DNA of 64,000 nucleotides from NCBI RefSeq assembly GCF_050303215.1, contig NZ_JBNLBH010000164.1, positions 1 through 64,000 of the forward strand, given 5' to 3'. A program made the translations under genes and the position numbers. Shown piece after piece: positions 1 through 8,227 of the stretch (within the stretch, counting starts at the first letter, position 1; every line of letters begins with the position of its first letter). Source of the DNA: Haliangium sp050303215 (lineage in GTDB: Bacteria > Myxococcota_A > Polyangia > Haliangiales > Haliangiaceae). The notes under the pieces were generated by a model, which did not search any database, had not been told where the DNA came from, and saw nothing but the letters and a program-made list of their open reading frames with translations.

Positions 1-128
1 GGGCACGGCGCCGTACCCGGGGCTTGGAGGTCGGAGTCGGACGAGTTCATCAGCTCACATGCCCCGGCGAGCCCGAGAACGGCGACGCCGGCGAGGACAC
101 GAAGGACGGTCTGGGCAGAATGTCTCAT
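1..128 (-). CDS. Secreted lipoprotein, 5' part only (paralog of the gene at 282-1200)
   Basis: Only the first 42 codons are inside the window; the gene runs off the left edge. The peptide starts MRHSAQTVLRVLAGVAVLGL and continues into AGACELMNSSDSD, a classic lipoprotein signal peptide: short basic n-region, hydrophobic core and a lipobox (AGAC) with Cys24 as the lipidation site. A Ser/Asp-rich linker follows, so the mature protein should be membrane-anchored and exported. The start is the ATG at 128, because the same MRH.AQTVL start and the same upstream block occur in the neighbouring paralog at 1200. The function cannot be told from this fragment. Confidence 0.6.
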   Translation of the reverse strand, partial: MRHSAQTVLRVLAGVAVLGLAGACELMNSSDSDLQAPGTAPC

Positions 129-142
129 CCTAATACGATAGC

Positions 143-167
143 CGAATTTTGGGATATGTCTGTTACA
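143..167 (-). promoter_or_regulatory. Conserved upstream block of the first lipoprotein gene
   Basis: Reading towards the gene, TGTAACA (167-161) is followed by AAATTCG (149-143) and then by 14 bases before the ATG at 128. The same two heptamers occur with identical spacing upstream of the paralog at 1200. The conservation is seen directly. Whether it is a promoter, an operator or simply a recent duplication is inference; no canonical -35/-10 pair is evident. Confidence 0.4.
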
Positions 168-281
168 AGTTTTTATCGTGAAGATCCCCGGGGATGGATC
201 TCGGACGCCGGCCGCCTGGGCCGGCAGGGACGTCCCTCTCGGTTTCGGCTCCTGCTCGCTGCTCGAGCGCCGGGTGGCCCG

Positions 282-1200
282 CTACTGCGGTAGCGCGAAG
301 TGCATGGGGTCGCAGCCGAGGTAGCCGCCCTCGGCGGCGTCGAAGCGTCCCAGCCACTCGAAGCCGCATCCCTCCATGATCGAAACGAATACGGGGGGAA
401 GATCGATGCGCGGGGTGTAGCGGATGTTACTACACGTGCCCGAAGGTGCGCCCACGCAGCCGGTGATGTTGCCGCTGTTGTTGTACTGCTCGGCCGGGTC
501 GAAGTCGTCCGTGGGGAAGACCCCGTTGTTGAAGTCGATGGCCAGCGTGCTGGCGTGATCGCCGCTGCCTACGCCGAGGACGATGCTGATGCAGTAGTCC
601 ACCATGGCAAGGTCGTCGGTGGCAGTGAATAGGCGTCCACGCAGTTCGACGACGCCATCGCCGTCGGGGTCGTAATCGTCGTCGTCGGCCGGCTTGTAGA
701 GCGTGCACTCGACTGGGTCGAGGTTCCGATTGACGCGCAACAGGTTCGGCTCCACGCACTCGACCAGGGCCTTGCGCACCCGGCAGTCGAGGCTGCCGGA
801 GCCTCCGAAGCCGAGGGGCTGAACGTCGGCCAGCTCCTGCTCGTCGCTGCCGGCGCACTGCCACTGGACTTCGCCCAGTGCCGGACGGGTGGTCGCGTAG
901 CCCTGTCCGTCGACCGTCTGTCCGGTGCAGTAGGTCTCCGGGGCGGGCTCGATGGTCACGTTCGGGCTTCGGTTGGCGGTCTGCAAGATCAGCCCGAAGT
1001 TGGGTTGATGGCGAGCATTGGGGCCGCAGCTCACCTCCGCGCCGGCGTGGCAGAGATTGCTCCGGAGCACCTGGGGCTCGGCGGCGCCGATGGACCTTGG
1101 CCGCAGGTCGTCGGCGGGGACGAAGGAGCCGTCGCGGCATAGCGCCAAGGACGGCGACGCCGGCAAGGAGGGGAAGGACGGTCTGAGCGGGATGTCTCAT
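282..1200 (-). CDS. Secreted lipoprotein of unknown function with an apparent frameshift in its signal peptide
   Basis: Translation from the ATG at 1200 gives MRHPAQTVLPLLAGVAVLGA, the same start as the paralog at 1-128, but then leaves the long frame. The body (282 to about 1166) is in the next frame. Removing one base at the GCTATGCC junction (about 1140-1141) gives a continuous reading through VLGA-C-RDGSF, a perfect lipobox. The body has about 8 to 10 cysteines, acidic stretches (DDDDYDPDGDG near the middle) and no family I recognise. It looks like an exported, disulfide-stabilised surface protein. As it stands, the body could only start at an internal TTG (1166) and would lack a signal peptide. 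Either the gene is freshly inactivated, the assembly has an indel, or the slip is real. Confidence 0.5.
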
Positions 1201-1214
1201 GACGAGACAGTACA

Positions 1215-1239
1215 CGAATTTCGAGCGATGGTTGTTACA
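1215..1239 (-). promoter_or_regulatory. Conserved upstream block of the second lipoprotein gene
   Basis: TGTAACA (1239-1233) and AAATTCG (1221-1215) lie 18 bases apart, and the second is 14 bases from the ATG at 1200. Order and spacing match the block upstream of the paralog at 128 exactly. It may be a shared promoter/operator or preserved duplication sequence. Confidence 0.4.
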
Positions 1240-1448
1240 TTCTTGGGGCGTGTAGATCTCTTCGCGAGCCTCTGGCGCGACTGGCCCGGACCGGCTGGGC
1301 CGGGCTCTGCGCCGGCACCGCCTCCGTGGCGGGTTCGAGCGGGAGTCCGAGCGGCCTGGATGATCGATCTGCTGACGACTCGCTGGTCGGCAGCCGGTCG
1401 GCCAATCCGTGCCGCCAGGGGCTGTCGGCCTCCCAGCGACCCGTTCGA

Positions 1449-1748
1449 CTACGCGTCGTCGAAGACCTCCGCGAGGCTGTTCGCCGTCGCGGCGCGGTCG
1501 ACCCCCTCGTCGTGTTTCACCACTGTCGGGTGATTGCTCGCAAGCATGGCCTCGTCGGCCTCGACCGTACCGAGCAACGCCTTGACGCACAGCGGCCGGG
1601 TCAGGCATGAGTCTTCGAGCAATTCGTGCTCGCCCCAGGTCTTCGAGTCGTCTTGCTCGGGCGGCCACTCCAGCAGGCCGGCGATCTTGTGCGCCAAGTG
1701 ATCCCCTCGTTGTGCACTCAGTGCATGGCGCATAACATCCGAGATCAC
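1449..1748 (-). CDS. Small hypothetical protein
   Basis: An open frame of up to 99 codons; the start is a GTG (1748) or the in-frame ATG at 1733. The product is acidic and mixed in composition, with segments such as LLEWPPEQDDSKTWGEHELL and VKHDEGVDRAATANSLAEV, so it does not look like the Arg/Pro-rich shadow peptides typical of this DNA. It has no signal peptide, membrane segment or known motif, and no clear ribosome site. It lies between the lipoprotein paralogs and the IS91-like element and may be a remnant of something larger. It is a tentative call. Confidence 0.3.
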   Translation of the reverse strand: MISDVMRHALSAQRGDHLAHKIAGLLEWPPEQDDSKTWGEHELLEDSCLTRPLCVKALLGTVEADEAMLASNHPTVVKHDEGVDRAATANSLAEVFDDA

Positions 1749-1807
1749 GGCCCGACATGGCGCACAAGGAATAGGCGGTTTCCGGGCGTCGCGAAGCGCA
1801 TGCCCGG

Positions 1808-1828
1808 AAGGCGCCTCTTGAACGAAAC
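1808..1828. repeat. Left terminal inverted repeat of the IS91-like element
   Basis: AAGGCG-CC-TCTTGAACGAAAC; matches the right repeat (4390-4408) in inverted orientation over 19 positions with a 2-base insertion. It lies beyond the 3' end of the transposase, where the ori end of IS91 elements is expected. Confidence 0.55.
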
Positions 1829-2126
1829 CCCCCGGGCTGGCACCGCTCGACGGTCTGTCTCGGACTGGGCCGGCTCCGGGGCTTCCTATGGGGATTTCAT
1901 CGACCCGGGCCGGGTCCCGCAGCAGGCAGTCGGATGGCGAAGCGCGGCGTCAGGTCGGCTGGAGGGCCTGGAAGCAGGGGGCGCAGGCCTTGATGTTGGA
2001 GGTCGCGTTGGGCTGGGCGGACATGGAGCAGGCGTCGGTGGCGCGTGCGACAGTGCTCGGGCGCACGGGTGCGAAGGCGCTCAAAGGCACCGGTGATGAG
2101 CGGTCGGGAATGGGTCGGTTCTGCGT

Positions 2127-3362
2127 TCATGTGTTGGCCGGCGGTGCACGTGCGAGTCCCTCGCCAAGGGCGGTCGCCAGAAGCTCGAGGAAGTGGGCGG
2201 GCCTGCGTACGAGGCGTCCGCCGCAGCAGGGGCAGGCCATCACGTCCACCCCAGTCTGCTCGCGGAAGCGCTCCCACCAGGAGGCGGACTCGGGTAAACG
2301 GCTGCGCTGCGGGGACTCGGCTGGCGGGGTGGGTTCGAGGAGCCGGCGGGCAACGGCGAGCTTGGTGTTGACGTTGCGCGAGGCATACAGGCCATAGTGG
2401 CGAATACGCACGAAGCCCTTGGGGAGTACGTGCAGCAGGAAGCGGCGCAGAAACTCCACGGCGCTGAGCGTCATGGTCTTACGGCGAGCTCCGTCCTTGT
2501 AGTCCTTGACCGTGAAGGTGACCTTGCCGTCGGCGACGTTCACGATGCGGTGGTTCGAGAGCGCCACCCGATGGGTATAGCGGCCGAGGTAGCGGAAGAC
2601 CTGCTCGGCGCCACCGAAGGGCGGCTTGGCGTAGACGAGCCAGTCCTTGCGGTACAGACGGTCACGGAGTCCGGCCCATTCCAGGGGATCGGCCAGCTCG
2701 GCCGTGCTGCCGGCGAACTCGAGCTGGCCGTCCTTGCGGGCGAGCTCAAGGAGCGCGAGGAACTTGCCTCGAAAGAGCTTCCCCAGCACCTTGACCGGCA
2801 GGAAGTAGCGCTCGCGGCCCGCGCTCCAGCGCGTGCCGTCCGGCGCCAGGCCACCGCCGGTGACGACACAGTGCAGATGGGGATGCAGCAGCAGGTTCTG
2901 CCCCCAGGTGTGCAGGATCGCCGTCACCCCGATGACCGCACCGAGCCGCTTCGGATCGCGGGCGAGTTCGAGCAGCGTCCTGGACGCCGCCTGGAATAGG
3001 ATCTTGTAGACGACGGCCTTGTTGCGCAGCGCCAGCGGATTGAGCTGTTCCGGTATGGTGAAGACGACGTGGAAGTACGGCACGGGTAGAAGATGCTCCA
3101 GCCGCTTGCTCAGCCACTCGGCTCGTCGTGGCCCTTGGCACTTGGGGCAGTGCCGATCGCGGCACGAGTTGTACGAGATACGCTTGAATCCGCAACCGTC
3201 CTCGCACTCGTCTACGTGTCCGCCGAGCGCAACGGTGCGACAGGCCGCGATGTGCCTCAGTACGCGCTCTTGGGCCGCCGATGCGGGGTAGGTGCGCCGG
3301 TAGTCGTCACCGTACGCGCGTACCACATCGGCGACCTCGAAGCGAGGTCGTTGACCGGCCAT
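2127..3362 (-). CDS. tnpA: IS91-family (Y2/HUH) transposase
   Basis: A rolling-circle transposase of 411 residues, normal length for IS91/ISCR-like enzymes. An N-terminal zinc-binding region has Cys/His pairs (CEDGCGF and CRDRHCPKC, residues 53-75). The metal-binding HUH motif is HPHLH (160-164). The tyrosine segment is YLGRYTHR (258-265), with Y258 and Y262 as candidate nucleophiles. A C-terminal CPCCGG pair (about 378-383) may bind another zinc. The enzyme nicks one strand, attaches to the 5' end and drives one-ended transposition. It appears intact. It follows the tyrosine recombinase by 8 bp, so the two are probably co-transcribed. Homology is by motif and architecture. Confidence 0.9.
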   Translation of the reverse strand: MAGQRPRFEVADVVRAYGDDYRRTYPASAAQERVLRHIAACRTVALGGHVDECEDGCGFKRISYNSCRDRHCPKCQGPRRAEWLSKRLEHLLPVPYFHVVFTIPEQLNPLALRNKAVVYKILFQAASRTLLELARDPKRLGAVIGVTAILHTWGQNLLLHPHLHCVVTGGGLAPDGTRWSAGRERYFLPVKVLGKLFRGKFLALLELARKDGQLEFAGSTAELADPLEWAGLRDRLYRKDWLVYAKPPFGGAEQVFRYLGRYTHRVALSNHRIVNVADGKVTFTVKDYKDGARRKTMTLSAVEFLRRFLLHVLPKGFVRIRHYGLYASRNVNTKLAVARRLLEPTPPAESPQRSRLPESASWWERFREQTGVDVMACPCCGGRLVRRPAHFLELLATALGEGLARAPPANT

Positions 3363-3370
3363 ACCCGCGT

Positions 3371-4228
3371 TCAGCCGAGGATGGAGGCGGCACGCGTGCC
3401 CAGCAGATCGAGCGGACTCCTGGTCTGCGCGAGCTTCTCGATACTCGTATGTGTGTAGAGTCTGGTCGTCCGCGGCGACGTGTGCCCCAACAGCGTCTGC
3501 ACTACCGTGACGTCAGTCCCCGTCTCGACCAAATGGGTCGCGAAGCTGTGCCGCAGCGTGTGCACAGTGACCTTCTTGCTGATGCCCGCAGCCTCGACCG
3601 CCTTATGGAATACTTGCCGCACCGACTCGGGTGACACATGTCCGGCGCCAGTCCTACCCGGGAACAACCATTCGCCCTCCGGTCGAGCCAGCCGCCAATA
3701 GGCTCGTAGCTCCTTGAGCAGCCGCGTCGACAGAAGCGTCAGTCGGTCCTTTTCGCCCTTGCCCCGGATATAGATGATCATTCGCCGCGAATCGATACTG
3801 CTTGGCTGCAGCCGGCATCCCTCAGAAATTCTAAGTCCTGCCGCGTACAGCGCCGACATCAGCGTTCGGTACTTCAGCGACTTGATCGCGCCCAGCAGAG
3901 CGGTGATCTCCGTGCCGCTCAGAACCACCGGCAACGGCTTCGGACGGCGCGGCACCGGAACCCACCCTACCTCCATTGGTCGGTTTAGGGTTACCCTGTA
4001 TAGAAAGACGAGTGCGGCTCGAACCACCTGCAGCGTCGCCCGCGACACCTGCTGCTCCTCGACCATATGGAGCAGGAACCTACGGACCTCTTCCGCCCCC
4101 ATCTCTGCTGGTGAGCGCATGTGGTACGCTGCGTACTGCCGAGCGTACCGAAGGTAGGATTTTCGGGTCGAAGCGCTATACCCCCCGATCTTGAGGTCCG
4201 CCTCCATCTGCTCGCGTAGCTTTCCCAT
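3371..4228 (-). CDS. Tyrosine recombinase (XerD-like) of the IS91-like element
   Basis: A 285-residue phage-integrase-family protein. An N-terminal core-binding SAM-like domain spans about 1-95 (STRKSYLRYARQYAAYH). The catalytic domain has R133 (GLRISEG), a lysine in the beta-hairpin (RGKGEKDR, about 157-160), H223-xx-R226 (HTLRHSFATHL), H249 (LLGHTS) and the nucleophile Y258 (TTRLYTH), so all catalytic positions are present. Some IS91-like elements carry such a recombinase beside the transposase, and it may resolve or circularise intermediates. The start is the ATG at 4228; the AGGAG-like GGAGAACGCC lies just upstream. It is intact and leads the two-gene operon. Confidence 0.9.
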   Translation of the reverse strand: MGKLREQMEADLKIGGYSASTRKSYLRYARQYAAYHMRSPAEMGAEEVRRFLLHMVEEQQVSRATLQVVRAALVFLYRVTLNRPMEVGWVPVPRRPKPLPVVLSGTEITALLGAIKSLKYRTLMSALYAAGLRISEGCRLQPSSIDSRRMIIYIRGKGEKDRLTLLSTRLLKELRAYWRLARPEGEWLFPGRTGAGHVSPESVRQVFHKAVEAAGISKKVTVHTLRHSFATHLVETGTDVTVVQTLLGHTSPRTTRLYTHTSIEKLAQTRSPLDLLGTRAASILG

Positions 4229-4389
4229 GGCGTTCTCCTTCGGTCGTGGTGACTTTGGTTCGTCTATCCACGATCCGAAGGAGGCGCCGCCTTTTCAACC
4301 CCATAATACGAGTGGCGCGACCCCGACCTGGCTGATGCTATGCGTGTCTACCTCTGAGACCCGAGGTGACAGCCACCGCGCACAGCGCG

Positions 4390-4408
4390 GTTTCGTTCAA
4401 GACGCCTT
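4390..4408. repeat. Right terminal inverted repeat of the IS91-like element
   Basis: GTTTCGTTCAAGACGCCTT, the reverse complement of the left end. It overlaps a hairpin: TTCAAGAC (4396-4403) pairs with GTCTTGAA (4418-4425) just outside the repeat, a perfect 8-bp stem. Confidence 0.55.
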
Positions 4409-4524
4409 GTACGCGATGTCTTGAAGCGATTGGTATAACCTCTGCTGGTGAGCACGTCGCTGCCGTTTGCGCATCCTCGTGGCACCGGTGCCGACGCGGA
4501 TGGGCCCTGGAACGTCGAGCCCAT

Positions 4525-5211
4525 TCAGCGCGCGAGGTAGCGCCCGACCTCGACAGCAAGCTTTGCGAGGAAGGCCTCGCGATCGGCGAGTGGCTCGGTT
4601 GTCTGCGGTGGCGGCGAGTCCATGAACGAGAAGTGTCCTGCACCTTCGACGACGCGCATATCGACGGGCGTTCGCTCCCCCATCGCGTGCTTCAGGAACT
4701 CAATCCGCGCGGGCGGCGTGACGGCGTCTTGTGTGCCCGCCCACGCGAGGATCGGGACACTCACCGCGTCCAGCGCACCGGGCACCCGGACGAAATCCGT
4801 TGCCGGCGCGAGCAGCACCAAGCGATCGAAATCTTGGCGATGTGGGATGTCGAGTTGGTTGCCCGCGCGCATCCACATTTGGGCGCCGGCGAGGGCGAGG
4901 AGCATGGTCGCGCCGATGGAGTGCCCCACGCCTGCGACCGGCAGAGCGTCATCCGCCACTGCGTTGAGCGCGATCGTCAACCTGCGCGCGCGAAGCAACA
5001 GGTCGTTGTCTGCCGGCATTGGCGCGATCATCTCGAAGTGCGGCGCTACCACGGTGCAGCCGTTCTCGGCGAGAGAACTCAGGAGCGACGAGTGCCGTTG
5101 CGGGTTGCCGCCTCGCCCGGCCGCAAACAGCACGACCCGTGACGGCTTCGCCGCTTCGAGCACGGTGACATCAAAGGACTCCGGACCGTCGGTCAGCGGG
5201 CGCGTGCACAT
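4525..5211 (-). CDS. Alpha/beta-hydrolase, dienelactone-hydrolase-like
   Basis: A 228-residue single-domain cytosolic hydrolase. The first strand and oxyanion region are near VVLFAAGRGG. The nucleophile elbow is GHSIG (about 95-99), the acid is the Asp of GTQDAVTPP, and the catalytic His is in GAGHFSF near the C-terminus, so the Ser-Asp-His triad is complete. The protein resembles small alpha/beta hydrolases annotated as dienelactone hydrolase family, but the substrate cannot be read from sequence. It stands alone just outside the right end of the IS91-like element, with no obvious partner gene. The start is the ATG at 5211. Confidence 0.75.
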   Translation of the reverse strand: MCTRPLTDGPESFDVTVLEAAKPSRVVLFAAGRGGNPQRHSSLLSSLAENGCTVVAPHFEMIAPMPADNDLLLRARRLTIALNAVADDALPVAGVGHSIGATMLLALAGAQMWMRAGNQLDIPHRQDFDRLVLLAPATDFVRVPGALDAVSVPILAWAGTQDAVTPPARIEFLKHAMGERTPVDMRVVEGAGHFSFMDSPPPQTTEPLADREAFLAKLAVEVGRYLAR

Positions 5212-5419
5212 GCGCGGACCATATCCCCGCGGCGTCGGCCCATCAAGGCGAGGTCGTGGAGGGACGCGGCCGAAGGTAATGTCCGAGGAGCTTCGTCCCG
5301 AGCGCGTACGCTGTTCGTTGGTCGGCGTCGTCGGGCCAGCGCCAACTCTCGGGCTGCGGTGAGTTCACCTGGTGAGGCTTGGTGAGCCCGCCGCGGTTCT
5401 GGGGTAGGCTCGGGCTGCC

Positions 5420-6157
5420 ATGCAGAATGTTCACACTCGTCGCTATGGGGAGCTCGTCGGTTCGCTGGTCGCGGTTGTCGCGGTTGTCGCGATCTCGGGG
5501 TGCGCATCTCAGACTGCGGGCCCCGGCGCTGCCTCCACGATGACGGATGGCGCTGGGGAGACCGCAAACGCACCGGAACGCAACGACGCTCCCTCGAGCC
5601 CAGCCACCACCGCGCCGGAGCCGGCGCCGCAGGAGCGGGGCCGGGCGGTGATTCACACCACGGAAGGACCGATCACGGTGACCTTCTTTCCGGCCGTTGC
5701 GCCCCAGACCGTCGCCCATATCGGCCAGCTCATGGCCGCCGGGTGCTATCAAGGAGTCAGCATCTTTCGGCTGGAGCCCGGCTTCGTCCTCCAGGTCGCT
5801 CCCGTCGCCAATCGTGAGTGCCATCCGGCCGCGATGAGTACGATCCCGGGCGAGTTCTCGTCCGTGCCGCATCGACGGCTCTATCTGTCCATGGCGCGCT
5901 GGGACGATCCTGACAGCGGGACATCGTCCTGGTCGATCATGCTCGGCCCGGCCCCGTCCATGGACGGGCAGTACACGGTATTCGGACGAGTCGTCGATGG
6001 CGAGGACGTCATCCGAAAGTTGGAGGCGATCGGGTCGACCAAAGGCGACGATGGTATGAGCCGGCTGAATCGATCAGTATCGATCGAGAGGGTCGAGATC
6101 AGCGAGCCCGTCGGCGAGCCCGTCGGCGAGCCTGGCACGGACCCGACGTCCGAGTAA
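5420..6157 (+). CDS. Cyclophilin-type peptidyl-prolyl isomerase lipoprotein
   Basis: A 245-residue exported protein. The signal peptide ends in a lipobox AISGC with Cys28 as the lipid anchor, followed by a Pro/Ala/Thr/Glu-rich tether to about residue 72. The remainder is a cyclophilin domain: GPITVTFFPAVAPQTVAHI, then IFRLEPGFVLQVA, which matches the cyclophilin FHR.IPGF..Q core including the catalytic Arg, and a C-terminal strand TVFGRVVDGEDVIRKLE. The domain should catalyse cis-trans prolyl isomerisation of envelope proteins. Substitutions in the active-site core (no His before Arg; GGD replaced) suggest altered or weak activity. The C-terminus has the short repeat EPVGEPVGEP, encoded by a 12-nt tandem duplication near 6110-6130. 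Confidence 0.8.
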   Translation: MQNVHTRRYGELVGSLVAVVAVVAISGCASQTAGPGAASTMTDGAGETANAPERNDAPSSPATTAPEPAPQERGRAVIHTTEGPITVTFFPAVAPQTVAHIGQLMAAGCYQGVSIFRLEPGFVLQVAPVANRECHPAAMSTIPGEFSSVPHRRLYLSMARWDDPDSGTSSWSIMLGPAPSMDGQYTVFGRVVDGEDVIRKLEAIGSTKGDDGMSRLNRSVSIERVEISEPVGEPVGEPGTDPTSE

Positions 6158-6214
6158 CCACGGTACGGGCGTCCGGCGCGAACGGACCGCAGCGATTCGG
6201 TGGGTTCTGTCCTT

Positions 6215-7873
6215 CTACCTCGATTGGGCGAAGCCGGCGATGCGAAGTCGGTCGGGTTCGAGCAGGTAGGGGCCGCCGCGGGTGGCGACGACCGAGAGGC
6301 TGGCGCGGGGTGCTTCGAAGACGCCGCGGCGGACGCCGTCGGCGCCGAGCACGAGGTAGCGACCAGGCGCGCGGGGATCGGCGAGGATGATGGCGTCGGC
6401 GGCCGTGGTGGCGAAGCGGTAGGGGGCCTCGAGGTCGGTTCGCTCCATCGCGCGGCCGCGAATGCGGAGCACGGTGGGGCCGGCGACGAGGTAGCCGTTC
6501 TGGTCGCAATCCCGGGCGAAGCTGAGCGCAAACGGCTCGTCGATCTGTTCCAGCGCGCCGTCGGCGGGATCGACCAGCACGGCGCGATGATCGCGGTAGA
6601 CGATGACCCGCTCGCCGACGCGATGGAGCAGCGCGCCGGGCCCGACGACCTGGCGGCTCCAGAGCTGGTCGCCGCCGCGATCGAAGCAGGCGAGGGTACG
6701 ATCGTGGTCGAGGACGACGAGGTGGTCGTCGATGTGCAGCGAGGCGCGCGAGGGAAGCGCCCGATGGCGGACCAGTCGGTCACCCTGCTGCTGCCACAGC
6801 TCGAGGGTGCCGCGGTCTTCGTTGGTGTGCGCGGTGAAGAATCCATCACCGAGCACGGTGAGCGAGTCGCGTAGGCCCCGCTCCTCGCTGCGCGCGACGA
6901 CGTGGAAGTCGGCGTCGAGGCAGGCGAGGGCGCTGGCCTGGCCGGCGGAGTCGATGACCGAGGAGACCAGCCAGCCGTCGTCCAGGCGCCGAGGCCGGCA
7001 GGCGAAGTGCTCAGGGTGGTTCTTGGCGAAGCGATACGAGGCGAGCCGCTTCAGGTCGCGATCGCGCAGCTCGACGAGGCTGTCGTCGACGTGATGGAGC
7101 ATCCAGGCGCCGCCATCGAGCGACTCGACCAACAAGTGGCCGCGGGCGGCGACGAGCTCGATCGGCACCATCGTCGTCGCGTCGAGGAAGAGCAGCCCCT
7201 CGCGATCGTCGGCGGTGACGTGGACGACCATCCGCTCGGGGGCGAGCGCGGCCAGCCTCGGCGGACCGGCGATGGGGATCTCGACGACTCGTTCGGGGGT
7301 GATCTGCCAGATCGTCGCCGGCGGACCGGCACGCAAGAGGAACACGGCGCCGTCGCACTCGAACGGCCCGCTGAAGGTCGAGAAGTCATGGGCCAGAGCG
7401 ACGGCGAAGGGCAGCTCGTGGTCTGGCGCGACGGTGCGCGTCGCGCACTGCGTCAGCGCCTCTTGCTGTCGCAGGGCCGCGGTCCAGGTGGCGTCGAGTG
7501 AGTGTCGGCGCAGCGCGGCGATGCGGTCGGCGTTCGACGCCGACGGTGTCAGCGCGACCAGCAGCTCGACGCGAGCCTCGGGCAACTCCCACAGCGGACC
7601 GTGCGGGAGTCCGTGTGTGATGAGCAGTTCGACGACCGCGGCCGGATCGCCGCCGGTGAGGGCTCGCGAGGCCAGCGCGCGATCGAGCTCGCGCTCCTCC
7701 CAGTATTGGAAGCGGCTCTGGTCGGTCTCGAGCCAGAACCAGCGGCCGCACCGGTTGCATCGCGTCCAGCAAGCGCTCGCGTGGGATCCGACGACTTCGA
7801 GCTCATCCGCGGGCCCGCCGCCGGCGCTGCGCACGGGGTGCGGACTCGGACACGGGCGCTGGCTGTCGCTCAT
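6215..7873 (-). CDS. Beta-propeller-like protein with N-terminal zinc motif
   Basis: A 552-residue cytoplasmic protein of unknown function. Near the N-terminus, CWTRCNRCGRWFWLE looks like a zinc-knuckle. Residues from about 150 on form many short beta strands of the kind seen in irregular WD/PQQ propellers (for example LLFLDATTMVPIELVAARG, LACFDRGGDQLWSRQV, AVLVDPADGALEQID). There is no signal peptide. The gene starts 6 bp after the EAD2-like gene at 7880-8197 and is almost certainly translated from the same mRNA. In EAD systems, partners commonly include propellers or peptidases, so it may be a sensor or adaptor. That role is inference; the fold assignment is by eye. Confidence 0.65.
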   Translation of the reverse strand: MSDSQRPCPSPHPVRSAGGGPADELEVVGSHASACWTRCNRCGRWFWLETDQSRFQYWEERELDRALASRALTGGDPAAVVELLITHGLPHGPLWELPEARVELLVALTPSASNADRIAALRRHSLDATWTAALRQQEALTQCATRTVAPDHELPFAVALAHDFSTFSGPFECDGAVFLLRAGPPATIWQITPERVVEIPIAGPPRLAALAPERMVVHVTADDREGLLFLDATTMVPIELVAARGHLLVESLDGGAWMLHHVDDSLVELRDRDLKRLASYRFAKNHPEHFACRPRRLDDGWLVSSVIDSAGQASALACLDADFHVVARSEERGLRDSLTVLGDGFFTAHTNEDRGTLELWQQQGDRLVRHRALPSRASLHIDDHLVVLDHDRTLACFDRGGDQLWSRQVVGPGALLHRVGERVIVYRDHRAVLVDPADGALEQIDEPFALSFARDCDQNGYLVAGPTVLRIRGRAMERTDLEAPYRFATTAADAIILADPRAPGRYLVLGADGVRRGVFEAPRASLSVVATRGGPYLLEPDRLRIAGFAQSR

Positions 7874-7879
7874 CGCGGC

Positions 7880-8197
7880 TCAGTCCGGTGTCGACGCCAG
7901 CTCCGCCATGAATGTATCGAGGTCGTGGATGTTGCGACTGGGGCCCTCGAAGCGGCGCACCGCTTCGACGAGCGCAGGGAGCGCGTCGTTCTGGTCACAG
8001 ATCGTCACGATGCCGCGGATGTGCGCACCGGGCGAATCTGAATCGGGTATCTGCCGGACGATGTCGGGGGCCAGACGCTGCAGTATCATCGTGCGCTCGT
8101 GGCGCTCCTGCATGCTCCGGCAATCCCATAGGAGCGATACGAGTTGGTCGAGTTGGTCATCGGTGAGCGATCCGCGGGGCTCGTCGAGAGACTTCAT
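7880..8197 (-). CDS. Small effector-associated-domain (EAD2-like) protein
   Basis: A 105-residue all-helical protein. The pattern LVSLLWDCRSMQERHERTMI, then LAPDIVRQIP, then IVTICDQNDALPALVEAVRRFEG matches what I know of the EAD2 class of effector-associated domains, small Death-like adaptor domains described in bacterial conflict systems. EADs usually link a sensor or STAND NTPase to an effector through homotypic contacts. Here the domain forms the entire protein and lies 6 bp upstream of the propeller-like gene, 30 bp downstream of the SDR gene. No peptidase, TIR or caspase partner is visible nearby. The family call is from memory of the motif, not a search. Confidence 0.6.
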   Translation of the reverse strand: MKSLDEPRGSLTDDQLDQLVSLLWDCRSMQERHERTMILQRLAPDIVRQIPDSDSPGAHIRGIVTICDQNDALPALVEAVRRFEGPSRNIHDLDTFMAELASTPD

Positions 8198-8227
8198 GGC
8201 TCCATCTTCGCACGGAACGCGCCCCGA

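Larger units (their letters stand above)
1808..4408 (-). mobile_element. IS91-like insertion sequence with Y2 transposase and tyrosine recombinase
   Basis: Two co-oriented genes, an XerD-like recombinase followed 8 bp later by an IS91-type transposase, are bracketed by an inverted repeat: AAGGCG-CC-TCTTGAACGAAAC at 1808-1828 and its reverse complement (lacking the two extra bases) at 4390-4408. The element is about 2.6 kb. IS91 elements move by rolling-circle replication and normally make no target duplication, and none is evident. About 300 bp lie between the transposase stop and the left repeat, and about 160 bp between the recombinase start and the right repeat. The exact ends are inferred from the repeats. 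Confidence 0.6.
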
